NCBI GenBank assembly: GCA_900548585.1
Contig: URLI01000002.1
Coordinates: 1-64,000, forward strand
Length of the DNA: 64,000 nt
Source: an uncultured Prevotella sp.
Lineage (GTDB): Bacteria > Bacteroidota > Bacteroidia > Bacteroidales > Bacteroidaceae
Reading direction: 5' to 3'
Shown here: piece by piece, positions 7,676 through 15,981 of the stretch
How positions within the stretch are numbered: the first letter of the stretch is position 1
Layout of the letters: the number at the start of each line of letters is the position of its first letter
Translations under genes and position numbers: made by a program
The notes under the pieces: model-generated
Told to the model about the DNA's origin: nothing
Databases searched by the model: none
The model's input: only the letters and a program-made list of their open reading frames with translations

Positions 7676-10561
7676 ATGAAAAAGACATTATCAACTTTAC
7701 TACTTATGCTGCTTATGCTGCCGTCTGCCACATTCGCCAAGAAGGTGTCGCAGGCAGAGGCGCAGAGGGTGGCAGAACGTTTCCTCGGCGCGAGGATGGC
7801 AGGAAGCGCGCGGCTGCGGCTGCTCGCCATCCCGCAGGGCCTGAACATCAGGAAGTCGCCACGGCAGGGCTACGCACCTTATTATATATACAACGCCGAG
7901 GGCGGCAGGGGCTTCGTCATCGTTTCGGGCGACGACGACATCGCCGATATACTGGCCTACTCCACCGAGGGGGCGTTCTCATTCGACGGCGCGCCGGACA
8001 ACATCGTGGCGTGGATGCAGTTCTATGCCGACGTGATGGAGGGCGGCAGCGCCAAGGGACACAGCGGGGCGGCATACGCCAATGAGCCAGGGACACCGGT
8101 GGTCAGCCCCTTGCTCGGCAAGATAGAATGGGGACAGGACGCGCCGTTCAACGGCAAGTGCCCGACATACACCAACGCCGACGGCAAGTTGACGCACTAC
8201 TACGTTGGATGCGTGGCTACGGCGATGGCGCAGATAATGCGTTTCCACAAATACCCGGAACACGGAACGGGAACATACACCTACCAGTCGAACGTGGGAA
8301 GCCTTACCGCCGACTTCGGCGCGACGACCTACGACTGGGCGAACATGCCGGAACGGCTCGGGAAAGACAATGCCAACACGGCGCAGAACGACGCCGTGGC
8401 AACACTGAGCAGCCACCTGGGAATATCGGTGCACATGACATACGAACCGGCAGGTAGCGGCGCCTTCTCGCAGATGGTGACCGGGGCTATGGTGAAGTAC
8501 TTCGGGTATGACAAGGGCATGAGCTACAAGGTGCGCGACTACTACAGCACACCAGAGTGGATGCAGATGATAAAGGGCGAGCTGAACGCCGGGCGGCCGG
8601 TGTTCTACAGCGCGTCGAACGAGGACGGCATGGGCGGACACGCATTTGTGTGCGACGGCTACGACTCGAACGACTTCGTGCATATCAACTGGGGATGGTA
8701 CGGCAAGAGCAACGGCTATTTCATGGTGAACGCCATGAACCCATACGACCTTGGCATCGGCGCCAACGGCGGAGGGTACAACCTCGGGCAGGAAATCATC
8801 GTGGGCATCAAGCCTGCCATGCCCACAAGCAAGAAGGGCGAATGGCCGGTATACGGAGGCGTGCGGTTCTCGATGTTCCCATACGGGGCGTCAGAAGTGT
8901 TGTACCAATACATGACATACATCGAGAACGACGACACCGAACCGTTCTCCGGCAAGATTGCCGCAGTGCTGGAAAAAGAAGGGAGCATCGTCAAGGTGCT
9001 CAAGGAGAGCGAATTAAGCATCACCGGCGTTGACCCGGCACGCAAGAACCCGGTGGAGGCGGTGCAGGTCACAATCAAGGACGTCCCGGCAAAGGTGCAG
9101 GGCGTGGCCGACGGACAATACCGCACCATGTTCGCATTCAAGGCCGGAGGCGACACGGAATACACCATACTGCGCCACCCCAACGGCCTGCCGGCATACG
9201 CCGACGTGACGGTGGCAAACGGGACAATGGAGGCAACGACACACACTCCCGAGCCTGACGTGACGCTGCTGGAGAAAATCACAGCCGACGGGGCACTCTA
9301 TGCAAAGGGCAGCGGGGCGTTCAGGCTGAACCTGCGGAACAACAGCAATGACTTCTACCTCGGCAAGATTTGCCTGAAATTCACATCAACCGACGACCCG
9401 GCGAAGACGTATGTCACAGAGGAGCAGGACGACGTGACAAACCGCGTGTATGACAACAGCGAGAAAATAGTCAACCTCATAGTCAACCTGCCCGAGGACA
9501 TGACACCGGGAATGTATGAGGTGACGGCGTTCGAGGCAAGGCACGAGGCGCACCCGTTCAAGGACGACGTGGTGGGACGCGCCGTGATGGAGGTTAAAAA
9601 GGAGGCGACAACGCCTGTCATACGCCAGACGAGCGACTACGCGTGGATCGGGGCCGCCACATACGCGCAGGATGTCAAGCAGGGCGACAAGGCTCTCGTG
9701 ACGCAGTGCGTGCGCAACTACGGGAAGGAAGGAAGCGTGGGAATGCTCCTGAAACTGGAGAAGGCTGACGACGCAGCGGTGTCATACCCGTTCGTCATGC
9801 TCGACGAGACATTCGCGAAGCGCGAGGCACGCGACCTGAGATACTACAACCGCATAGACGTTGACCCCGGGCAGTACAAAATCAAGACATACTACCTGAC
9901 GGAGAACGGGGAGAACGCCGTGGAGGGAAAGTTCGAAGACTGCATCATGGAAGTGAAGTCCAACCCGGACCTCGTGGTCGAGTGCGAGGAGTTCACCCTG
10001 CCAAGGGAAATGAAGGGCGGCGAGAAAGTGCCGTTCACGGTCAGGCTGAAGGCAAACAAGGACTTCAAGCGCAACTTCTACATACGCCTGCGCAAGTTGA
10101 CCGGACTTGGCGGCGAGGCAGTCGACATCGAGTTCAGCCTCAGCATGAAGGCCGGCGAGACAAAGACGATCACAAAGAACTACAAGCCGGCCGTTGACGA
10201 CGGGAGCTACATGGTGCTGATGGAGACCAAGAAGGACCAGAAGACATTCGAGACCGTCGGCAGGCACGCCAACTACGGCGGCATCTACACCATCGGCGAA
10301 GTGGCGGGCATCAGCGACATCAATGCGGACGGCGGCGGCATCGAAATATCATTCCTCGACAACGGCCACGCCGTGATGATAACGCGCGGCGGCGCCGGGT
10401 TCGCCGCACCGGGGATTGACGTGTACACCCTGTCCGGCTCGAAGGCATTCTCCGCCAGACGCGCGCCGGGCATCATACCGCTGCCGCTTCCCGGAGGAGT
10501 GTATGTGCTGCGGGTGAACACCGGCAACGGCATCGTGGCAAGGAAGTTCGTCGCAAGATGA
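7676..10561 (+). CDS. C10-family cysteine peptidase with T9SS-like tail
   Basis: A secreted peptidase of 961 residues related to streptopain and interpain A. It has a signal peptide (ends near TFAK), an N-terminal inhibitory propeptide of about 150 residues (KKVSQAEAQRVAERFLGARM is typical), and a catalytic domain. Cys179 (HYYVGCVATAMAQ) and His322 (GGHAFVCDGY) form the catalytic pair, followed by HINWGWYGKSNGYF. Several beta-sandwich-type domains follow. The last ~80 residues (VYTLSGSKAF, then LPGGVYVLRV, then ARKF) look like a type A T9SS sorting domain. It is probably exported to the cell surface or medium, where it would cleave proteins and supply peptides. The gene ends at a strong terminator. 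Confidence 0.92.
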   Translation: MKKTLSTLLLMLLMLPSATFAKKVSQAEAQRVAERFLGARMAGSARLRLLAIPQGLNIRKSPRQGYAPYYIYNAEGGRGFVIVSGDDDIADILAYSTEGAFSFDGAPDNIVAWMQFYADVMEGGSAKGHSGAAYANEPGTPVVSPLLGKIEWGQDAPFNGKCPTYTNADGKLTHYYVGCVATAMAQIMRFHKYPEHGTGTYTYQSNVGSLTADFGATTYDWANMPERLGKDNANTAQNDAVATLSSHLGISVHMTYEPAGSGAFSQMVTGAMVKYFGYDKGMSYKVRDYYSTPEWMQMIKGELNAGRPVFYSASNEDGMGGHAFVCDGYDSNDFVHINWGWYGKSNGYFMVNAMNPYDLGIGANGGGYNLGQEIIVGIKPAMPTSKKGEWPVYGGVRFSMFPYGASEVLYQYMTYIENDDTEPFSGKIAAVLEKEGSIVKVLKESELSITGVDPARKNPVEAVQVTIKDVPAKVQGVADGQYRTMFAFKAGGDTEYTILRHPNGLPAYADVTVANGTMEATTHTPEPDVTLLEKITADGALYAKGSGAFRLNLRNNSNDFYLGKICLKFTSTDDPAKTYVTEEQDDVTNRVYDNSEKIVNLIVNLPEDMTPGMYEVTAFEARHEAHPFKDDVVGRAVMEVKKEATTPVIRQTSDYAWIGAATYAQDVKQGDKALVTQCVRNYGKEGSVGMLLKLEKADDAAVSYPFVMLDETFAKREARDLRYYNRIDVDPGQYKIKTYYLTENGENAVEGKFEDCIMEVKSNPDLVVECEEFTLPREMKGGEKVPFTVRLKANKDFKRNFYIRLRKLTGLGGEAVDIEFSLSMKAGETKTITKNYKPAVDDGSYMVLMETKKDQKTFETVGRHANYGGIYTIGEVAGISDINADGGGIEISFLDNGHAVMITRGGAGFAAPGIDVYTLSGSKAFSARRAPGIIPLPLPGGVYVLRVNTGNGIVARKFVAR

Positions 10562-10576
10562 GGACAGCATAAGGGT

Positions 10577-10613
10577 GGGCGCCGGTATTCAACGAAATAT
10601 TGGCGCCCGCTTT
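10577..10613 (+). terminator. Terminator of C10 peptidase gene
   Basis: A 13-bp stem (GGGCGCCGGTATT pairing with AATATTGGCGCCC, two G-T pairs) with a loop of about six bases, followed by GCTTTAT. It starts 16 bases after the stop codon. Confidence 0.75.
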
Positions 10614-10944
10614 ATCACAAATCCATAAGTTCGCTCTAAATATGCTCTAAGCTCGCAATATGAAATCCAACAAATAAAGAGATTGCGGTCATTAGGGCAC
10701 GGAATGATTCGTTATAGCATGTAATGATTGCAGCCGTTTGCCCATGCGGAAAGCCAGAAACCACCGTTATTGCACCGCAAATACGGCGAGTTTGGTCTGC
10801 AAATACGGCGAGTTTACACAGCAAATACGGCGAGTTTGGTCTGCAAATTCGGCGTAATTACTGTCCTGTCCGCATCCAACGGCGGGCATGGCGGGCATCA
10901 TCAATGACACGGCGACATGTATGCGGCGGCTTCCTCCGCTGCCG
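10614..10944. other. Intergenic region between convergent genes
   Basis: Apart from the 22-bp tandem array, nothing gene-like is seen. The short open frames here run through the repeat units and have no conserved-looking sequence outside them. Confidence 0.5.
10777..10860 (+). repeat. 22-bp tandem repeat array, four units
   Basis: Units read GCAAATACGGCGAGTTT followed by a 5-base spacer such as GGTCT or ACACA. They start at 10777, 10799, 10821 and 10843; the last is truncated and diverged. GTCCGCATCCAAC follows. The same unit forms a second array near 26.1 kb in the opposite orientation. There are no unique spacers, so this is not a CRISPR array. Confidence 0.85.
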
Positions 10945-12090
10945 TCATGGCAGTTTGTCTTTCAGTTCCTTGAGGTACTTGCCGATCTCTTCCTTTTTCT
11001 CACGCTCGGTCTCATACGCCGCCTCAAGGTCTTTGATGAAGGTGAGGTAGTCGGTCTCCGCTATGAATTTGGCGGCGCGCACGCGCACATCGGCGTCGTT
11101 GTCGTAGAGCAGACCCTGCACCCACCGCTTGGCGTCCCACGAGCGCCGCTCCTGCAGCCAGTCCATCGCGGCAATCTTATCGGCAGGCGCGCCGTAGAGG
11201 AATGTCTCGTAGCATTCCCTTTCCCTCTTCAGGTCGTCTTTCGTCATAAGGTATTCGCGGTTGTATATGCCGGGGCGCACCACGCTCTCCTTGTATTCCC
11301 TGACGGGCATCCGCAGCGTCCACCTCACCATGCGCGGTATCATCCACATCATCCCCGGCGTTGCCTCGGGGTGCGCGATGGTGCAGAACACGCGTCCGCC
11401 GCCGTAGTCGTTGCCGATGAAGAACGGTTTGTTGTTTGTCATGCCCGCCGGGGCATTGCCTTCCTCATGCACGTCGCTCTCCATCATGGCGAATGTCGAG
11501 AAGTGGGCTCCGGGCCTATGTCCGTTCTCGACGAACACCGGTCCCTCATAGTACATGACGTATGACAGCGGCCTGCCGGCAAGTTCGGGGAAAAGGTCCT
11601 TGCCTTCCGCCGTCAGTGAGAACTTTGCTATTCCATGCCCACGGTTGTCGTGTTCTATGTCTGTCGCCCTTGCGTCGCAGAGCCGCATGCAGGCATAGTC
11701 CGGCGTGTAAGAGAAGAGGTACGCCCCGGCGCAGATGCCCACGGCGCCCTTGCCCGACGCGACGAACCTCTTGATGCGGATGATGTTCCTTGTGCCGAGG
11801 TTGAGATACTGCGTCGTGCCTCCGCCGCCGGGGATTATTATGGCATCCAGCCCGTCAAGCACGCCCCGCGCGATGTCGGCCGAGGTGATTGTCCGCACCG
11901 TCATGTCGCTGTCAAGCCTGATGGCCTCCACCGCCTCCCAGATGCACGTCTGCGCGCCGCCGTGCCCATCGAACACCCCGACGCGCACCTTTCCATTCTG
12001 TCCGTTCGCAAGCAGGCTCACCGCGAGGAAAGCAATCAGCAAGGTCGCCATGCGCCTGTAAACCACGATTTGTCCCGTTCCGTTTCCCAT
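10945..12090 (-). CDS. Exported BPL_N / glutamine amidotransferase-like protein
   Basis: The reading frame is open further upstream, but that part is not protein-like and overlaps the probable promoter. A start at 12090 gives a Tat-free, Arg-containing N-region and a signal-type core (MATLLIAFLAVSLLANG); the Met at 12051 is the alternative. The 381-residue product has a class I amidotransferase-like fold of the BPL_N type: VRVGVFDGHGGAQ, then DAIIIPGGGG, then the nucleophile elbow GICAGAYLFS with its Cys. A C-terminal helical part (DADVRVRAAKF) is HEAT-like. An exported member without a glutaminase partner is more likely a hydrolase or binding protein. Substrate unknown. Confidence 0.8.
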   Translation of the reverse strand: MGNGTGQIVVYRRMATLLIAFLAVSLLANGQNGKVRVGVFDGHGGAQTCIWEAVEAIRLDSDMTVRTITSADIARGVLDGLDAIIIPGGGGTTQYLNLGTRNIIRIKRFVASGKGAVGICAGAYLFSYTPDYACMRLCDARATDIEHDNRGHGIAKFSLTAEGKDLFPELAGRPLSYVMYYEGPVFVENGHRPGAHFSTFAMMESDVHEEGNAPAGMTNNKPFFIGNDYGGGRVFCTIAHPEATPGMMWMIPRMVRWTLRMPVREYKESVVRPGIYNREYLMTKDDLKRERECYETFLYGAPADKIAAMDWLQERRSWDAKRWVQGLLYDNDADVRVRAAKFIAETDYLTFIKDLEAAYETEREKKEEIGKYLKELKDKLP

Positions 12091-12270
12091 GCCAAATTCC
12101 ACGTTTGTTTGTTTTGCCTGCAAATATGCGAAGAAAATGTGAACCGCGCAAGCATTTCCGGTTAAATGTTTCGCAGTGTCCCGCTTTTGGCAGGCAAGTA
12201 AGCGTGGCAATCCTGTCCCGCCCGCACATTCCAAGTGTCCGTGTTTCCAGGCATTTGCGAAACGTTGTGG

Positions 12271-12324
12271 TTTAACCCAAATCGGCCATTACACCAGTCC
12301 GGGCTATGATGACCGTGGGTTTAA
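12271..12324 (-). repeat. Dispersed intergenic repeat, copy D (two arms)
   Basis: Left arm TTTAACCCAAATCGGCCATTACACC (reverse orientation, 12271-12295) and a degenerate right arm GATGACCGTGGGTTTAA (12308-12324) make an inverted pair. It lies in the divergent promoter region of the amidotransferase-like gene and the cytoskeleton-like operon. Confidence 0.7.
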
Positions 12325-12344
12325 CAAAAAAAAGCAGGAGAATG

Positions 12345-12375
12345 TTTGCCACGACTGTAAAAAATAGTATTTTTG
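12345..12375 (+). promoter_or_regulatory. Promoter of the cytoskeleton-like operon
   Basis: -33 TTTG (12345-12348) and -7 TATTTTTG (12368-12375), spacer 19 bases. The match is full. Because the -7 box covers an in-frame TTG at 12373, that codon cannot be the translation start; the ATG at 12403 is. This single promoter may serve all eight genes up to the terminator at 22.7 kb. Confidence 0.8.
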
Positions 12376-12402
12376 CATTTTGAAAGAGAATTGAATGTTT
12401 TT

Positions 12403-13929
12403 ATGATTACCAAATTAAAAACCACGACGAGAATATTTTTCAACATCGCCGTTGCCGTGTCGATGACACTCGCGATGGCCACAGCATGTTCCGATGGCGG
12501 CAGGAAGGAACTCGCGGCGCTCGTGCGCGAACTCGCGGCAGACGACGCCACGATAGACAGTGACGACTGGCGGCAGATTGCAGACTTCATGGACGCCAAC
12601 AAGGCTCACATGAAGGAGTTCTACAAGGACGGGCGTATGGACGAGGAGGCCGTGAAGGAGTATATCCGTGACCTGTTCTCGAAGGGCAAGGACCGCAAGG
12701 AGATAACGTTCTGGGGAAAGGCCGACAAGAGATTCCTCACCGTGAAGTTCTACCTCGAGCGGTCGGGGAGCATGGTGAGCTACGACTCGCCACAGACCTC
12801 GGGGGAGTTCAAGAAGGCCATCGTGAAGATGCTCAACTCGCTGCCCTCCGACAACAACAGCAACATGATATTCGTGGTGAACGACGCCGTCTACGACTAT
12901 CCGAAACCGTACAAGGAGTTCATCACGGACAACGACATATTCAAGACCACGGAGGGTATCGGCGACCCGGGATACACCGACTTCGGCATCATCCTCGACT
13001 CCATACTGAACAAGAACGAGAGCAACGAGCTGAGCATCCTTGCGTCTGACATGATCTACTCGACGCGCGACCTCGCCACGGTCAACAAGCAGAAGGTGCT
13101 GAACGAGGCGGAGGGCGTGGCAAACGCCGTGTTCAAGGACAAGGCGCGGCACAAGTCGATGCTCATAATGAAGATGACGGGCAGCTACGCGGGGCTTTAC
13201 TATCCCTACAACTCGCCGTCGAAAGGTGTGGAATATTCCGGCAAGCGCCCTTACTACCTGCTCATCGTGGGCGACAACGACGACATCGCGCGGCTCACCA
13301 ACGACCCGCAGTATGCGGCATTCGCAAAGTTCGGCGAGCTGGAAGGGTTTGAGCACAAGTACCTGTTCGATGCGAGCGACGCCTACAAGCCTTACTACAC
13401 GGTGATGCTGCGCGGCAGGGAAACGCGCGGGCAATTCCGCCCCACCAAGGGACAGACCGACCGGATAACGAGCATAGAGAGCGTGAAGGCCGACAGGAAC
13501 TCCGGCGACCTGCAGATAGAGGTGGCCGTGGACCTCGGGGCGATGCTAATAGAGGGCGGCTACCTCACCAATCCGAAGAACTATATCGTGACGAGCGAGG
13601 ACCCGATCAGGATAAAGTCGATACGCGCCATCGGAGCCGGCGACCGCACTCCCAACAACAAGAAATACCTCGGCAGGGCGACGCACATCATCACGCTGAG
13701 CATGGACGCGCTGAAGCAAGACCAGGAGGTTAGCATAAAGCTGACAAACCGCCTGCCGGAGTGGATTGCCGAAAGCTCGACGGAAGACGACACCAACACC
13801 GGCGCGCCCGGCTTCGCCACGACCACCTTCGGGCTGAAATACCTACTGCAAGGCATATATGACAGTTACAGGAAACTGTCTGACGGCGAGCCATACTACT
13901 TTGACCTGAAACTTAAAATGAAAAGATAA
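12403..13929 (+). CDS. VWA-like lipoprotein
   Basis: First gene of the cytoskeleton-like operon, 508 residues. The signal peptide ends in a lipobox-like AMATAC (Cys29). A helical region (about 32-105) precedes a von Willebrand A-like domain. VKFYLERSGSM carries an incomplete MIDAS motif, with Glu119 where Asp is usual and then Ser121 and Ser123. TDFGIILDSIL and LSILASDMIYS supply the later MIDAS-like strands. The C-terminal ~150 residues look beta-rich. VWA domains bind protein partners, often through a metal. Being lipid-anchored, it would act outside the inner membrane. Its stop is only 4 bases before the next gene. The VWA assignment is by pattern, not by search. Confidence 0.75.
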   Translation: MITKLKTTTRIFFNIAVAVSMTLAMATACSDGGRKELAALVRELAADDATIDSDDWRQIADFMDANKAHMKEFYKDGRMDEEAVKEYIRDLFSKGKDRKEITFWGKADKRFLTVKFYLERSGSMVSYDSPQTSGEFKKAIVKMLNSLPSDNNSNMIFVVNDAVYDYPKPYKEFITDNDIFKTTEGIGDPGYTDFGIILDSILNKNESNELSILASDMIYSTRDLATVNKQKVLNEAEGVANAVFKDKARHKSMLIMKMTGSYAGLYYPYNSPSKGVEYSGKRPYYLLIVGDNDDIARLTNDPQYAAFAKFGELEGFEHKYLFDASDAYKPYYTVMLRGRETRGQFRPTKGQTDRITSIESVKADRNSGDLQIEVAVDLGAMLIEGGYLTNPKNYIVTSEDPIRIKSIRAIGAGDRTPNNKKYLGRATHIITLSMDALKQDQEVSIKLTNRLPEWIAESSTEDDTNTGAPGFATTTFGLKYLLQGIYDSYRKLSDGEPYYFDLKLKMKR

Positions 13930-13933
13930 ACAG

Positions 13934-14377
13934 ATGAAGAACGCTATTTTCCTTGTAACAGGACTCGTGATAACGGTGCTTTACATCGTTTTCTCGATGC
14001 AGATATACGAGCTGCTGTACTATGAGACCGAGTTCTCGCAGGCGATGTATGACGAGAACATGTATCTCGCGGTGGCACTGATAACCGCCATCGTGGCGTG
14101 GGCTGCGGCCGCAATCTACTACTATGGCATCAACTCGGTGAGTTTCGCGCGGTGGTATCACTGGCTCGCAGTACTCGGCGTCACCGCAGTCCTCGCGCCG
14201 ACGGTTGACTTCGTCTATCCCGACAGCGTTTTCGCCGAGTATGACTACGAATACACAGTGCAGCTGATGCACTTCTCACTTCTGAATATAATGGTGGAGG
14301 CAGTGCTTTTCATCATCGCCTCGTACTCAATAAGATGGTGGAGCAGCAACTGCAGGCACACGCCGATACCGCAGTGA
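13934..14377 (+). CDS. Four-helix membrane protein
   Basis: A 147-residue protein with four predicted membrane helices (about residues 5-27, 44-65, 73-92 and 113-132). The loop after TM1 is Tyr/Glu-rich (ELLYYETEFS) and the one before TM4 is acidic. No family is recognised. It lies 4 bases after the VWA-like lipoprotein gene and 56 bases before the tubulin-like gene. It could be the membrane link between the lipoprotein outside and the two nucleotide-binding proteins inside; that is inference from position only. Confidence 0.8.
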   Translation: MKNAIFLVTGLVITVLYIVFSMQIYELLYYETEFSQAMYDENMYLAVALITAIVAWAAAAIYYYGINSVSFARWYHWLAVLGVTAVLAPTVDFVYPDSVFAEYDYEYTVQLMHFSLLNIMVEAVLFIIASYSIRWWSSNCRHTPIPQ

Positions 14378-14433
14378 GGCATGGCTGAGACTGGATGTGA
14401 CTGCCATTGTATTAACTCATTAATACCTGAAAC

Positions 14434-15978
14434 ATGAGACTATTCCTTTTCCTCGTAGGCGGCACCGGGTCGCGGGTGCTTAAACCACTTATAATGCAAC
14501 TGGCGGCCGGAGTCCGTCCTGTTGACGAGAACGGAAACACGATGAAAGACCTCGAGGTGGTACCGATAATAATGGACCCGCACAAGGCCAACGAGGACCT
14601 CAAGCGCACCGACGACCTGCTGCGGTGGTACAAGGACATCCGCAGCAGCATATACGGCGGCGCGAGCAGCGACAAGGTGGGACGGGGCTTCTTTGCAACG
14701 AAGATTTCCACGCTGAGCGACCTCTGCCGCGACGCCGTGCTTAACGACACGTTCGTGTTCAACCTCGAGAGCATCGCGTCGAAGGAGTTCCGCGACTTCA
14801 TCGGCTACAACACCCTCGACAGCGCCAACCAGGCATTGTGCAGCATGCTGTTCAGCAACGACCAGCTGAAGACAAAGATGGACATCGGTTTCGTGGGAAG
14901 CCCCAACATCGGCAGCGTGGCACTCAACCAGTTCAAGGACTCTGAGGAGTTCAGGCAGTTTGCAAACGTGGTGAGCGCCGCCGACCGCGTATTCATCGTC
15001 AGCAGCATATTCGGCGGGACGGGCGCGGCAGGCTATCCCATCATCGTGAAGAACATACGCGACGCCGTGAACAACGCTGCGGTGGCCAACAAGGGAACAC
15101 TCGTTGACGCGAAAATCGGCGCGCTGACGGTGCTGCCGTATTTCAACATCGAGCAGGACAACAACAGCCAGATAACCATTGCCGACTTCATAAGCAAGAC
15201 AAAGTCGGCCCTCGACTACTACCGCGTGAACCTCACGGGGTCCAAGGACGGCATGTCGGGGTCGGGCGTCAACGCGTGCTACTACCTCGGCGACGAGGTG
15301 GTGTCGAACCCGTACAAGAACGACCCGGGCGAGAACGGGCAGCGCAACGACGCACACTTCGTGGAGTATGTGGGGGCGACGGCGATACTCGACTTCCTCT
15401 CCATAAGCGATGACAAACTGCGGACAGACAACGGCAGGGCGCGCAACGCGGTGTTCAAGGAGTACGGGCTGCGGCACGACAAGATGACGCTGTCGCTGAT
15501 GGACTTCGGCAGCCGCACGAGAGCCGTGGTCAACCGGCAGATGATAAAGTTCCACCTTGCTTTCATGTACCTCACATACGCCTTCAGGGATGACATCGGC
15601 AAGATGGCCTACACCGACGACAAGCCGGAGATACAGCGCCCGTTCCTCTCCACATCGGGATATACGTCGCTGGCGGGAAACTTCTTCGGCGCCTACAGGC
15701 AATGGCTGCAGGAGATGGCGATGAACAAGAGGCAGTTCGTCCCGTTCAACCTATACACCCGCGAGCTGGCGGACTGCCTGACGGACATAGCGCCGGTGAC
15801 AGGCTTCCTGAAGAGCAAGATATCATACAAGACGATGCGCGAGGCACTCAACAACGAGTCGAGGGCGGCGAGCCAGCAAGCACGGTACGGGAACGCGAAC
15901 GTGATGTTCCGGCTGATGGACCTGCTCGACAGGGCGACGGAGAATATCATCGACAAGAAGTACAACTCAATAGTATAG
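14434..15978 (+). CDS. Tubulin/FtsZ-like GTPase
   Basis: A cytoplasmic protein of 514 residues. It opens with the first loop of the tubulin fold (LFLFLVGGTGSRV, residues 3-15) and has the tubulin signature loop as FGGTGAAG at residues 193-200, preceded by VFIVSSI as strand. The ~180-residue spacing is longer than the ~100 of FtsZ, so there is an insertion. It lacks the rest of the FtsZ consensus, so it is a remote homologue, comparable with the Tubulin_2-type and FtsZ-like families proposed for membrane remodelling together with VWA proteins. It lies 3 bases before the actin-like gene. GTP binding is likely; filament formation is inference. Confidence 0.78.
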   Translation: MRLFLFLVGGTGSRVLKPLIMQLAAGVRPVDENGNTMKDLEVVPIIMDPHKANEDLKRTDDLLRWYKDIRSSIYGGASSDKVGRGFFATKISTLSDLCRDAVLNDTFVFNLESIASKEFRDFIGYNTLDSANQALCSMLFSNDQLKTKMDIGFVGSPNIGSVALNQFKDSEEFRQFANVVSAADRVFIVSSIFGGTGAAGYPIIVKNIRDAVNNAAVANKGTLVDAKIGALTVLPYFNIEQDNNSQITIADFISKTKSALDYYRVNLTGSKDGMSGSGVNACYYLGDEVVSNPYKNDPGENGQRNDAHFVEYVGATAILDFLSISDDKLRTDNGRARNAVFKEYGLRHDKMTLSLMDFGSRTRAVVNRQMIKFHLAFMYLTYAFRDDIGKMAYTDDKPEIQRPFLSTSGYTSLAGNFFGAYRQWLQEMAMNKRQFVPFNLYTRELADCLTDIAPVTGFLKSKISYKTMREALNNESRAASQQARYGNANVMFRLMDLLDRATENIIDKKYNSIV

Positions 15979-15981
15979 GAC

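Noticed and set aside
10777..10860. CRISPR array
   Set aside because: Units are 22 bp, directly adjacent, without unique spacers, and no cas gene is in the window.
12091..12234. N-terminal extension of the amidotransferase-like protein
   Set aside because: The extra residues overlap the probable promoter region and would put the signal peptide in the interior.
12373..12402. TTG at 12373 as start of the VWA-like lipoprotein
   Set aside because: It lies inside the -7 promoter box, so it would not be in the mRNA; ATG 12403 gives a proper lipoprotein signal.
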